Source: Candidatus Omnitrophota bacterium | Lineage (GTDB): Bacteria > Omnitrophota > Gorgyraeia > Gygaellales > Profunditerraquicolaceae | Assembly: GCA_018818365.1 (NCBI GenBank) | Contig: JAHISH010000251.1 | Location: 1-14,715 of the forward strand | DNA length: 14,715 nt | Direction: 5' to 3' | In this document: in pieces, positions 7,057-14,582 of the stretch | How positions within the stretch are numbered: position 1 is the first letter of the stretch | Layout: each line of letters opens with the position of its first letter | Made by a program: the position numbers and the translations under genes | The notes under the pieces: model-generated | The model's database searches: none | What the model was told of the DNA's origin: nothing | What the model saw: only the letters and a program-made list of their open reading frames with translations

Positions 7057-8405
7057 TGATGTCTTTTCCTTCAAACCGGTTATTCAGCGTGCGTTATATC
7101 ATTTACGTAACGTCTCTGTCTCTATTGCTGGTGATTAATGCCAACCTTATCATGCGCATTATGAGTAGAGTCACCGGCGTTTCTGTCCCGCCCTTTTTCC
7201 CGATAAGCGTTTTTGCGTTCCGCATCCCTTCGCTTGGGCAGATTCTTGGCGCCTTGGGACTTCTGGCTTTCTTTTTTGGGGCGTTGAAGTACTTATGCAA
7301 GACAGATTTTCGCCTCTCTTCCGTGATTATTGTAGGGATATGTTTGATAGTGGCGAGTAATTTATTGCAAGGATGGAGAGGGGGGGTCCTTGATCCCATT
7401 GATATCGGAGGAGTCAAGGGGTATGAATATTATCATCAGGCATTAGAGATTAAGAGCGCGTCGCAATTCCTTGCTTCGTTTGAGCGAGTGCAATCTGATT
7501 TGATGTGCCATTCGCGCGTGCATCCTCCTTATGCGACTCTTTTATTTTATGCGTTTGTGCGGATGGGGCTTTCTCCTGCACTGATATCTATGGGGATGGC
7601 GGTCTGCGCTACGGGATTTTCCTTATTTTTCTTACAGAGGATTCTTGAGCGTAATTTCCAGAGGAGCTTTGCTTCTTATATTTCTTTCCTCTATGTGTTG
7701 ATTCCCGCAGTGCAGATATATTATCTGTTTAGTATCGAGGCGTTGGTAGCAACATTCTTTTTAGGGGCAGCTTATTTTCTTACGCATCCCAAAGGGTTCT
7801 TAAGTTGCGTGGGTATCTCGATCTTCTTGCTTTTATCGTCATTACTTACTTTCCTTTTTATCTTCTTTATCCCGCTCTTTGGTATACTGCAGTTTGTTAA
7901 TAAGAGAGCGATAAAACGCCTCACCATAAGTGTTCTTTTAGTAGGAATGGTTCATCTTTTTTTATATTTTAGCACACACTTTAATTACGCGTATTCTTTT
8001 CTTACGACCTGTGCGATTGAGAGTCATCACGCAGAGTTATATTCTAAAGAGTTTATCCTCTATATTTTTACTCGGCTTGAAAGTATCGCGGAAATTCTGC
8101 TCTTCGCCGGGCCTTTTATTCTGGTTTTATGTGTGCGCGGCATTACTCGGTTAAAGGATAATAAAAAAGTATCGAGGGGGTTTTTTATCGCGGGAATCGT
8201 CTCTTTTATTATAATGATGATTGCCGGGGTCTGCGGGAACGGGGAGAGTGCGAGGATCTTGATCTTTATGTATGCGTTTCTGCTGCTGCCGGTGGCGGTA
8301 TATCTGGATAAGCGTAAAGCTTCCGGGGAAGAAAAGATGCAGGTTGCGTCATTGCTTTTTTCGCAATCAGTATTGATGCAATTGTGCGGCAGGTATAATT
8401 GGTAA
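7056..8405 (+). CDS. Polytopic membrane protein, probable GT-C-type glycosyltransferase of unrecognised family
   Basis: A 449-residue protein with about ten hydrophobic segments, including residues near 12-31, 60-80, 86-102, 160-200, 210-240, 245-275, 285-300, 335-350 and 370-425. I do not recognise it as a named family. Two features recall GT-C glycosyltransferases that use polyprenyl-phosphate sugars: a loop between early membrane helices with S-R-V-H-P-P-Y (H156, P157, P158), and G-N-G-E-S-A-R-I near 394-401 before the last helices, comparable to the RGE-x-x-R loop of some bacterial GT-C proteins. No Wzx or Wzy signature is evident, although a polymerase role cannot be excluded. GGGAG at 7044-7048 serves the ATG at 7056; a second ATG follows directly. 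A seven-G run lies at 7380-7386. It probably acts at the outer face of the cytoplasmic membrane. Confidence 0.75.
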   Translation: MMSFPSNRLFSVRYIIYVTSLSLLLVINANLIMRIMSRVTGVSVPPFFPISVFAFRIPSLGQILGALGLLAFFFGALKYLCKTDFRLSSVIIVGICLIVASNLLQGWRGGVLDPIDIGGVKGYEYYHQALEIKSASQFLASFERVQSDLMCHSRVHPPYATLLFYAFVRMGLSPALISMGMAVCATGFSLFFLQRILERNFQRSFASYISFLYVLIPAVQIYYLFSIEALVATFFLGAAYFLTHPKGFLSCVGISIFLLLSSLLTFLFIFFIPLFGILQFVNKRAIKRLTISVLLVGMVHLFLYFSTHFNYAYSFLTTCAIESHHAELYSKEFILYIFTRLESIAEILLFAGPFILVLCVRGITRLKDNKKVSRGFFIAGIVSFIIMMIAGVCGNGESARILIFMYAFLLLPVAVYLDKRKASGEEKMQVASLLFSQSVLMQLCGRYNW

Positions 8406-8410
8406 AGTAA

Positions 8411-9535
8411 ATGACTATGAAGATCGGGATAGATATCCGGCCGTTTATTTTCAGTAAAGCAGGAATTCACACGTATCTTTCATGTCTTATCCCTGAGATG
8501 GCAAAGAATTCTCCTCATGAGTTTATGCTTTTTACTTCATCTGCGAGCCGTTTTGATTGGAAGGAGATTGCACCCAGACTTCATGAGCGCGTCTGGAGGT
8601 TCCCTCATTACAGCCAAGCCTTCGAGCGTTTTTGGCAGGAGTATATTTTGCCGCGGGCAGTACGTTCTTCTTCGGTTGACGTCTTTCATGGCTTACGGTT
8701 TTTTGTCCCACGAGGACTTATCTGTCCGGCGGTATTGGATATCCAGGATGTGGGGTTTAAGAAGTTCCCCGCGCACGTTACCCCGGGGGCTTTTAATTAT
8801 TTTGACAAGATGGTCCGTGATTCTATCCCCCGTGCCCAGAAGATTATCAGTCCTTCAGTCTCTACCCGCCAGGATATTATAGAGTTTTATAATGTTTCCC
8901 CCGCGCAGATTGCGGTAATTCCCGAAGGAGTGGGGAGAGAATTTTTTATCAATCCTCAGGAAGAATCGTTGTGTGTCGTCCGGGAGAAATTTTCTTTAAA
9001 GAGGGGTTTTATCCTTTTTGTAGGCACCGTGCAGCCTCGTAAAAATGTCGGGGGGCTTCTGGAAGCGTTTAAAGCATTGTCTGCACGTTTTGACATTGAT
9101 CTAGTTATTGCAGGAGAATGGGGTTGGGGATATGAAGAAATATTGGAACAGGCAGAAACAAAAGAATTAAAGGCCCGTGTTCATTTTCTTCAATACGTTT
9201 CCGCTGAAGAGTTGCGTTGTCTCTATAATCTCTGTGAGGTATTTGTCTTGCCTTCTTTTTATGAAGGATTCGGTCTGCCTGTATCGGAGGCAATGGCCTG
9301 CGGAACGCCTACGGTGGTGGCGAATAATTCTTCGCTTAAAGAGTTTTTTTCTGATGCCTCAATAATGGTAGAGGCGCATGAACCTGATTCTATTGCAGAT
9401 GGTATCAGGCGGGCACTTTCGGATAGCGCGCTTCGCCAGGAGTTAATCAATAAAGGCCTTCGTAAGGCAGAATCGTTTAGTTGGGAAGAGACAGCGCGTA
9501 AGACATTAGCCGTCTATACCGAAGTAGCAAAGTAG
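8411..9535 (+). CDS. GT4 glycosyltransferase, mannosyltransferase-like
   Basis: A 374-residue GT-B enzyme of the GT4 family. The N-terminal domain starts K-I-G-I-D-I-R, typical of mannosyltransferase-like members of O-antigen clusters, and keeps VDVFHG and the D-I-Q-D segment. The C-terminal domain has the phosphate-binding GTVQPRKN stretch (205-212), the FVLPSFYEGFGLPVSEAMACG block with the retaining E-x7-E pair (E285 and E293), and PTVVANNSSLKE. Length and order of motifs are normal. A second ATG two codons in (8417) would remove only MT. The ribosome site is weak, and the 5-nt gap suggests coupling to the membrane-protein gene. Its TAG stop shares its final G with the left end of the REPIN-like element. 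Mannose is a family-based guess only. Confidence 0.93.
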   Translation: MTMKIGIDIRPFIFSKAGIHTYLSCLIPEMAKNSPHEFMLFTSSASRFDWKEIAPRLHERVWRFPHYSQAFERFWQEYILPRAVRSSSVDVFHGLRFFVPRGLICPAVLDIQDVGFKKFPAHVTPGAFNYFDKMVRDSIPRAQKIISPSVSTRQDIIEFYNVSPAQIAVIPEGVGREFFINPQEESLCVVREKFSLKRGFILFVGTVQPRKNVGGLLEAFKALSARFDIDLVIAGEWGWGYEEILEQAETKELKARVHFLQYVSAEELRCLYNLCEVFVLPSFYEGFGLPVSEAMACGTPTVVANNSSLKEFFSDASIMVEAHEPDSIADGIRRALSDSALRQELINKGLRKAESFSWEETARKTLAVYTEVAK

Positions 9536-9664
9536 GGGACGTTCCCCAAGGGGGCACCCTTTTGATTCATAAATGATTGAAAGATAATCGGTTAGGCGTA
9601 TTCATAACATCTTGTATCATAGCATGTTACAAGACAAAAGGGTGGCTCCCGAGGGAACGTCCCC
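9535..9664. mobile_element. REPIN/MITE-like palindromic element filling the intergenic gap
   Basis: The ends are 30-bp imperfect inverted repeats: 9535-9564 and 9635-9664. GGGGACGTTCCC (9535-9546) is perfectly complementary to GGGAACGTCCCC (9653-9664), and CACCCTTTTG (9555-9564) to CAAAAGGGTG (9635-9644). Each arm can fold alone, for example GGGGA-CGT-TCCCC and AAGGG-GGCA-CCCTT on the left. The 70-bp core is AT-richer, holds ATTCATAA twice (9565-9572, 9600-9607) and a hairpin CTTGTATCAT/ATGTTACAAG (9611-9633, one mismatch). Paired palindromic repeats in opposite orientation are the layout of REPINs, which are moved by RAYT transposases. No transposase is in the window and no second copy was seen. 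The right arm abuts the next ATG directly. Attribution to REPINs rather than another MITE class is inference. Confidence 0.75.
9651..9656 (+). promoter_or_regulatory. Ribosome binding site supplied by the repeat element
   Basis: GAGGGA in the right arm of the palindromic element is 8 nt before ATG 9665. It is the only Shine-Dalgarno-like sequence available to the downstream GT4 gene. The same bases pair with the left arm, so folding of the mRNA could hide it. Confidence 0.45.
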
Positions 9665-10798
9665 ATGAAGAAGATGAGGGTGTTGATGGTTGAGGTAGGA
9701 GGGTGGGGAGGGATTGCCCACTATACCTATAACTTGATGCAGGCATTGGCGCAGATAAATGAAATTGATTGCTTGCTTCTTACGGATACACACTATGAAT
9801 TAGAGATGTTTCCGCGCGCATTCGCCTTGCGTAAGACCCCCTTGAAGGATCAGTCCCACGCGGCGGCAACCCGGAATATCATCAAGGCAATTCTTTCTTT
9901 CCGTCCACAGGTGCTCCATGTCCAAAATTTGCTTACTGCGCGTAAAGACTGGTTATTATTTATTCTAGGGCGTATCTGCGGTTTAAAAATAGTTTTTACC
10001 GCGCATAATGTCCTGCCTCATGAACCAGAGGAACAGAATGCATTCTTTATGAGGTCAGCCTATAGAATGATATATTCGGCTGCTGGTGCGATTATTATCC
10101 ACGCCCAGGCATCCAAGAATAAACTGATGGCACTTTTTGATATTGCCGCAGAGAAGATTTTTGTTATTCCACACGGAGATTATCTTTTCTTCCGGCAGAA
10201 AGAGATCCCTCAAGAAGAGGCAAAAAGACTTCTAGAGATACCGGTCGATAAAAAAGTGATTCTTCATTTCGGCACTATCCGTGGGTATAAAGGCATTGAT
10301 ACTCTACTGAGCGCTTTCTCTCAACTGCGTAAGGCACACAATGATGTTATTTTATTATTAGCCGGGAAGACCATGCATATCGATAAGGAGGAGCTCCGGC
10401 ATTTGATTAAGGGTTTGGAGATTGAAGATAAGTTGATCTTCAAGGATGAGTACCTTTCTTTCGATGAAATAAATACCTGCTTCTTTGCCGCAGATATCGC
10501 GGTTTTTGCGTATAGTGATACCGATACCAGCGGTTCTTTGCAGGTTGCCTATGCGTTTAGTAAGCCGGTTATCGCAACCGATACCGGCGGATTACGGGAA
10601 GTAGTTGAAGAAGGAGACAACGGCATATTAGTTCCTCCTGGTGACGACGAAAAGTTAAGAGATGCCTTTAAAAGGATTCTCTGGGACCAGGAATTATTAC
10701 GTACAATGGGGAGTCGTTCTTTGCAGTTGGCTAAAGATAAGTTCTCCTGGGGAAAAATAGCGCTATCAACTTTGGAAGTATACCGTCAGGAAGTATAA
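9665..10798 (+). CDS. GT4 glycosyltransferase lacking the canonical E-x7-E motif
   Basis: A 377-residue GT-B glycosyltransferase. The N-terminal domain shows V-G-G-W-G-G-I-A-H-Y, PQVLHVQNL and the TAHNVLPHE segment starting at residue 112. The C-terminal domain keeps the phosphate loop FGTIRGYKG (202-210) and PVIATDTGGLREVVEEGDNGILV. Where most GT4 enzymes have E-x7-E, this one reads Y-S-D-T-D-T-S-G-S-L-Q-V-A-Y (283-296). A similar S-G-x-L-Q pattern occurs in a GT4 subgroup of polysaccharide clusters, so this is probably a subfamily trait and not loss of activity. It is the first gene after the REPIN-like element, whose right arm abuts the ATG; an ATG three codons in is an alternative start. 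It directly adjoins the next gene, with no gap. Confidence 0.92.
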   Translation: MKKMRVLMVEVGGWGGIAHYTYNLMQALAQINEIDCLLLTDTHYELEMFPRAFALRKTPLKDQSHAAATRNIIKAILSFRPQVLHVQNLLTARKDWLLFILGRICGLKIVFTAHNVLPHEPEEQNAFFMRSAYRMIYSAAGAIIIHAQASKNKLMALFDIAAEKIFVIPHGDYLFFRQKEIPQEEAKRLLEIPVDKKVILHFGTIRGYKGIDTLLSAFSQLRKAHNDVILLLAGKTMHIDKEELRHLIKGLEIEDKLIFKDEYLSFDEINTCFFAADIAVFAYSDTDTSGSLQVAYAFSKPVIATDTGGLREVVEEGDNGILVPPGDDEKLRDAFKRILWDQELLRTMGSRSLQLAKDKFSWGKIALSTLEVYRQEV

Positions 10799-12328
10799 AT
10801 GAAACTTACCCGCACAAAAACAATAGTAATCCTTGTGAGTATACTCTCCCTAGGATTGGTGTTGCGTCTTATGTGTATCCAGTGGGGCCTTCCTGATCAA
10901 CGGCACCGCTGGCCGTATCATCCTGACGAAGGCATGGTTATGATGTGTCTTACTACTTTAGATCCTGTCCAAGGGAAAATCTGTCCGAACTTTACTTACG
11001 GTTCTTTTTTTCTATATCTTTTAGGGGTGGTTATACAATGTGCCGCATGGGTGAAGATGGTAATACTTACTCCTTCGGTAGAATTCTATCGTACCCATAT
11101 ACTTGAATTACGTAAAATTTATCTAGCTGGTAGGTTGTTGAGTTTATTCTGGGGCATGCTTTCGATATATCTTACCTACTATCTGGGAAGGATGATCTTT
11201 AATAAGAGAGTAGGGATATTAGCAGCGTGTGTCGTGGCAATTGCTCCGCTTGCGGTGATACAATCGTCTCTTATGACTCCTCACGCGCAGTGTACCGCGC
11301 TTCTTCTTGCGGCTATTATCTGCGGCGTACAGATTATAAGGAGAGGAACGTTAAAGTGGTATATTTTTTGTGCGATAAGTACGGCGTTGGCTTCGACGAC
11401 CTATTGGTTCTTTGGAACGACCACTGCACTGGTATTGGTAGCGGCGCACATCTTTGCAGTGCGCCAAGGCCGGCTGTCCCGCAATAACTGGTTGCAAAGA
11501 AATAAAAAATTACTCTATGCTGCGTGTATGTTTGGTGTGGTATTTACGGTGACTGCTCCTTGTGTGGTATTCGGGATAAAAGATTTTATTTTTTTCTGGA
11601 GGATGACACAAGCGAAATTTAATTATCCCAGCACTAATATTATCTATCCCTTGGTGCGTGTGCTGCCTTATGGATTTGGTAGTTCCTGGTTAGTTGCCGC
11701 ACTGGGGGGCTCGTGGATGATTGTGCGGGGTAAATCAAAAGAGGCCAAGATTTTTCTCTTTTGGGCAATACTGTATTATGTGATGGCGGTATTTACTGGC
11801 AGCCACCAATGGGTGAGGCGATTTACGCCACTTGTGCCTGCAGGCGCAATCTTTGGGGCATATTGTTTAATCATGCTGGGAGAAAGGATAAAGAGAGGAA
11901 GAGGCCTGCTTATTATAATTACCATATCGCTATTACTACAGACGGCGTGGCTCAGTGGGGCATCTTTGAGCCTTTATTCCCACGATACCCGTGATGCTGC
12001 CTATGTGTGGATTAATGAGAAAATCCCTGCGCAAAGCCGTATCGCGGTAGTCAATTGGTTCCATATTCCCCATATTGATAAGAGGGAATATCAGATTACC
12101 GAAGCGGTTTCCGTTGAAGATTTTAAGAAAGGGCCTTTTGATTATTATTTGGCTTCTTCTTTTGATATTGCGATGGAAAGAGTTTTTGCGGATCCCACGC
12201 TTTTTGTTGTTAAGAAGTTTTCCCATAAACCGGAATTTCTTGCTATTACGTTCGATGACCGGAGTGCGCCGCGGGATTTACGCTATGCCAATCCCGATAT
12301 ATATCTATTTTCAAAGAATGCCGGATGA
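10799..12328 (+). CDS. GT39/PMT_2-like polytopic glycosyltransferase
   Basis: A 509-residue GT-C protein of the dolichyl-phosphate-mannose/ArnT-like type. It should transfer a sugar from a polyprenyl-phosphate donor on the periplasmic side. After a first membrane helix (about residues 8-27) comes the catalytic loop Y-H-P-D-E (40-44), with D43-E44 as the acidic pair expected in PMT_2 enzymes. NFTYGSFFLYLLG then follows, as in many bacterial members. About ten more hydrophobic segments lie up to residue 395, and the last ~110 residues form a soluble domain. AGGA at 10788-10791 is a good ribosome site for ATG 10799. The stop codon overlaps the next gene as ATGA. A donor could come from the GT2 half of the fusion protein downstream. 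The acceptor is unknown: glycan, lipid A-like lipid or protein are all possible. Confidence 0.9.
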   Translation: MKLTRTKTIVILVSILSLGLVLRLMCIQWGLPDQRHRWPYHPDEGMVMMCLTTLDPVQGKICPNFTYGSFFLYLLGVVIQCAAWVKMVILTPSVEFYRTHILELRKIYLAGRLLSLFWGMLSIYLTYYLGRMIFNKRVGILAACVVAIAPLAVIQSSLMTPHAQCTALLLAAIICGVQIIRRGTLKWYIFCAISTALASTTYWFFGTTTALVLVAAHIFAVRQGRLSRNNWLQRNKKLLYAACMFGVVFTVTAPCVVFGIKDFIFFWRMTQAKFNYPSTNIIYPLVRVLPYGFGSSWLVAALGGSWMIVRGKSKEAKIFLFWAILYYVMAVFTGSHQWVRRFTPLVPAGAIFGAYCLIMLGERIKRGRGLLIIITISLLLQTAWLSGASLSLYSHDTRDAAYVWINEKIPAQSRIAVVNWFHIPHIDKREYQITEAVSVEDFKKGPFDYYLASSFDIAMERVFADPTLFVVKKFSHKPEFLAITFDDRSAPRDLRYANPDIYLFSKNAG

Positions 12329-12969
12329 AAACACACTCATTTAGAATCAAGCTTCCCCCCCGCGGACATATCAAGGCAGCTAATGCTGCTGACCCTGTTG
12401 ATTATTACTATAATCCTCTTGCCGGCTGGTTGTTCAGACATAGGATAAATGTGGGACTTTCGTTATTAACGCATCCGGTAGGGGCAGTACTCGAGGTAGG
12501 GATGGGAAGCGGCCTGCTGGTACCTACGTTAGTCTCAGCCTGCGACACCTATACCGGCATAGACCTTTTTCCTGCGGATAACGCGATCACACGGGAATAC
12601 CGAGTGAAAAAAACACTCTTTTTGCAGATGGATATATGCAGAACCAGTTTTCCTAATGATTTTTTTAATACGGTGATTGCTTTTTCGGTGTTCGAGCATA
12701 TTGGTAATCTTAAGGATGCAATACAGGAGATTGCAAGGATATTAAAGCCAAAGGGAAAGTTGATCGCCGGATTCCCCTTGGTAGGCCAAGGAATGGATTT
12801 TTGTTTTCGTCTTATCGGATTTTCCGGGACCAACCGTTCGCATATTAATCCCACAGGTAAGATTATCGATACGATTGCAGGATCGCTGAAGATCACGCGT
12901 ATCAGGACTATTCCTGCGTGCCTGCCTTTTCGTATGGCGCTATATACCTGCATTAGGGCAGAGAAGTAA
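12325..12969 (+). CDS. Small class I SAM-dependent methyltransferase
   Basis: A 214-residue Methyltransf_11-type protein. SAM motif I reads V-L-E-V-G-M-G-S-G (55-63), an intact GxGxG loop. T-Y-T-G-I-D-L gives the strand-2 acid, followed by VIAFSVFEH and RILKPKGKLIAGFP. The C-terminal part is short and contains SHINPTGKIID, a segment resembling related enzymes that act in lipid or sugar metabolism. There is no membrane helix or signal peptide. The start is fixed by the ATGA overlap with the GT39 gene; no clear ribosome site precedes it, so coupling is likely. It is the last gene before a 164-bp gap. Its function is probably methylation of a glycan or glycolipid intermediate; the substrate cannot be told. 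Confidence 0.88.
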   Translation: MKTHSFRIKLPPRGHIKAANAADPVDYYYNPLAGWLFRHRINVGLSLLTHPVGAVLEVGMGSGLLVPTLVSACDTYTGIDLFPADNAITREYRVKKTLFLQMDICRTSFPNDFFNTVIAFSVFEHIGNLKDAIQEIARILKPKGKLIAGFPLVGQGMDFCFRLIGFSGTNRSHINPTGKIIDTIAGSLKITRIRTIPACLPFRMALYTCIRAEK

Positions 12970-13133
12970 AGATGGAGGGAAGAATTGTCTTGGGCAGATA
13001 AGGCATATCTGCCATATACAATACAGTTCGATGCCGAGAGGCTCAGGGAGGCGCTATTCTTGAGAAGATGCACTCCAGTCCCACAGGTAAGCGATCTACT
13101 TCTTAATACGACACAGAGATAGAGGTAAATAGT
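12970..13133 (+). other. 164-bp gap with hairpin and 13-bp direct repeat
   Basis: GGCAGATA (12993-13000) and TATCTGCC (13006-13013) form a perfect 8-bp stem with a 5-nt loop. No T-run follows, so a canonical terminator is not supported, though a processing or pausing hairpin is possible. TCCCACAGGTAAG occurs at 13079-13091 and, identically, at 12849-12861 inside the upstream methyltransferase gene. No start codon with a ribosome site gives a credible small gene. The end of the gap supplies AGAGGT (13121-13126) for the next gene. No convincing promoter was found. Confidence 0.5.
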
Positions 13134-14582
13134 ATGCAGGATTACAATATCAATGATTCTTCCGAAATAAGCTACCGCGCACGCCGTATCGCACACTGGG
13201 ATCATCTTGCCGGTAGGCAGAGAAGCTATGGAAAATGGGCATATTATTATCGCAGGCGACTTAAGGAAATCTATCGTAGCATTATCCCGGAAGGCTCAAG
13301 GGTCCTTGAGATAGGCTGCGCGCAAGGAGAACTTCTGGATGCGCTCAAAACCTCCAGAGGCGTAGGCATTGATTTTTCCAAAGAGATGATTGCGCGCGCA
13401 CGCGCCAAGTTTCCCCATTTGGAATTCATCGAGTGTGATGCGCATACGTACGCAGTTGAAGAAGTCTTTGATTATATTATTCTTTCTGATGTGGTTAATG
13501 ATCTTTGGGATGTGCAAAAGGTATTTGCGCAGTTACGGAAAAACTGCATTCCTTCGACCAGGGTAGTTATGAATTATTACAGCCGGGTATGGGGGGTACC
13601 TTTGGGGTACGCTCAGCGCATGGGATTAGCGCAACCATTACTCCCTCAGAACTGGCTGACGACCGAAGATCTTGGACAGATAGCTTCTTTTTGTGACTAT
13701 GAGGTAATCCGGCATTGGCAGGAGATACTCTGGCCGTTTCGTACACCAATTTTTTCATCTTTGTGCAACCGTTTTCTGGCGAAATTGTGGCCTTTTAATC
13801 ATTTGGCCTTAACAAATATTCTGGTGATACGGCCTTGTTTGAAGCCGATATCGGAGAATCGCAATCCTTCTGTCTCCGTGGTGATCTCGGTGCGTAACGA
13901 AGCGGGTAATATTGCTCCTACCTTGGCGCGCATGCCTCAGATGGGTCAAGGTACCGAGGTGATCTTTGTCGAAGGCCACTCTACGGATGATACCTATGCA
14001 GTTATCGAACGGGAAATTGCCAGATACCCTTACCTGAAATGCAAACTGCTAAAACAAGAAGGGGCAGGAAAAGCTGATGCCGTACGTCTGGGATTTGATC
14101 ACGCAGAGGGAGAGTTCTTTATGGTACACGACGGAGATATGACCGTAGTCCCTGAAGAGTTAATGCGTTTTTACCAGCTTTTAGCAAGCGGGAAGGCGGA
14201 ATTTATAAACGGCGTACGTTTTGTTTACCCGATGCAAGGTAAGGCGATGCGTTTCTGTAATTTCATCGGGAATAAATTCTTCGGGATAATTTTTTCATGG
14301 CTTTTAGGGCAACATATCCGGGATACCTTATGTGCGAATAAAGCACTGAGCAGGAAAAATTATCTGAAGGTTGTTTTACAGAGATCGTACTTCGGGGATT
14401 TCGATCCTTTTGGCGATTTTGATCTGCTTTTCGGCGCGGTAAAACTAAATCTTAAAATTAGTGATGTTCCGGTGCGTTACCGGGAACGTACGTATGGAAG
14501 TACGAAGATTAGCCGCTGGAGAAATGGTTTGACCTTGTTAAAGATGGCAGTCTTTGCCGCACGCAGACTCAAATTTATATGA
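13134..14582 (+). CDS. Fusion of SAM methyltransferase and GT2 (polyprenyl-phosphate sugar synthase-like)
   Basis: A 482-residue two-domain protein. Residues 1 to about 235 form a class I methyltransferase: motif I L-E-I-G-C-A-Q-G (58-65), V-G-I-D-F, and YIILSDVVNDL. Residues about 247-482 form a GT2 domain: VSVVISVRNEAGN, VEGHSTDDT, the metal motif D-G-D (333-335), DTLCANKAL and the C-terminal R-Y-R-E-R-T-Y-G-S-T-K-I, which matches the R-x-x-G-x-S-K signature of dolichyl/polyprenyl-phosphate sugar synthases. There is no C-terminal membrane helix pair. The frame is continuous across the joint (about 236-246), so this is a real fusion. AGAGG at 13121-13125 is well placed before ATG 13134. Its stop overlaps the following GT39 gene by ATGA. 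Likely role: make, and perhaps methylate, a lipid-phosphate sugar used by GT39 partners; the methylation target is inference. Confidence 0.9.
   Translation: MQDYNINDSSEISYRARRIAHWDHLAGRQRSYGKWAYYYRRRLKEIYRSIIPEGSRVLEIGCAQGELLDALKTSRGVGIDFSKEMIARARAKFPHLEFIECDAHTYAVEEVFDYIILSDVVNDLWDVQKVFAQLRKNCIPSTRVVMNYYSRVWGVPLGYAQRMGLAQPLLPQNWLTTEDLGQIASFCDYEVIRHWQEILWPFRTPIFSSLCNRFLAKLWPFNHLALTNILVIRPCLKPISENRNPSVSVVISVRNEAGNIAPTLARMPQMGQGTEVIFVEGHSTDDTYAVIEREIARYPYLKCKLLKQEGAGKADAVRLGFDHAEGEFFMVHDGDMTVVPEELMRFYQLLASGKAEFINGVRFVYPMQGKAMRFCNFIGNKFFGIIFSWLLGQHIRDTLCANKALSRKNYLKVVLQRSYFGDFDPFGDFDLLFGAVKLNLKISDVPVRYRERTYGSTKISRWRNGLTLLKMAVFAARRLKFI

Noticed and set aside
7380..7386. Seven-G run in the GT-C-like membrane protein gene as a phase-variation tract
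   Set aside because: Seven bases is short for slippage switching, it encodes a simple R-G-G-V stretch, and no other tract is present in the cluster.
12993..13013. Hairpin as a rho-independent terminator
   Set aside because: There is no T-run after the stem; the following bases are ATATACAATAC.
12549..13205. 218-codon antisense open frame spanning the small methyltransferase and the following gap
   Set aside because: It mostly mirrors the methyltransferase gene, has no ribosome site, and its sequence shows no domain, while the + strand frame has clear SAM motifs.
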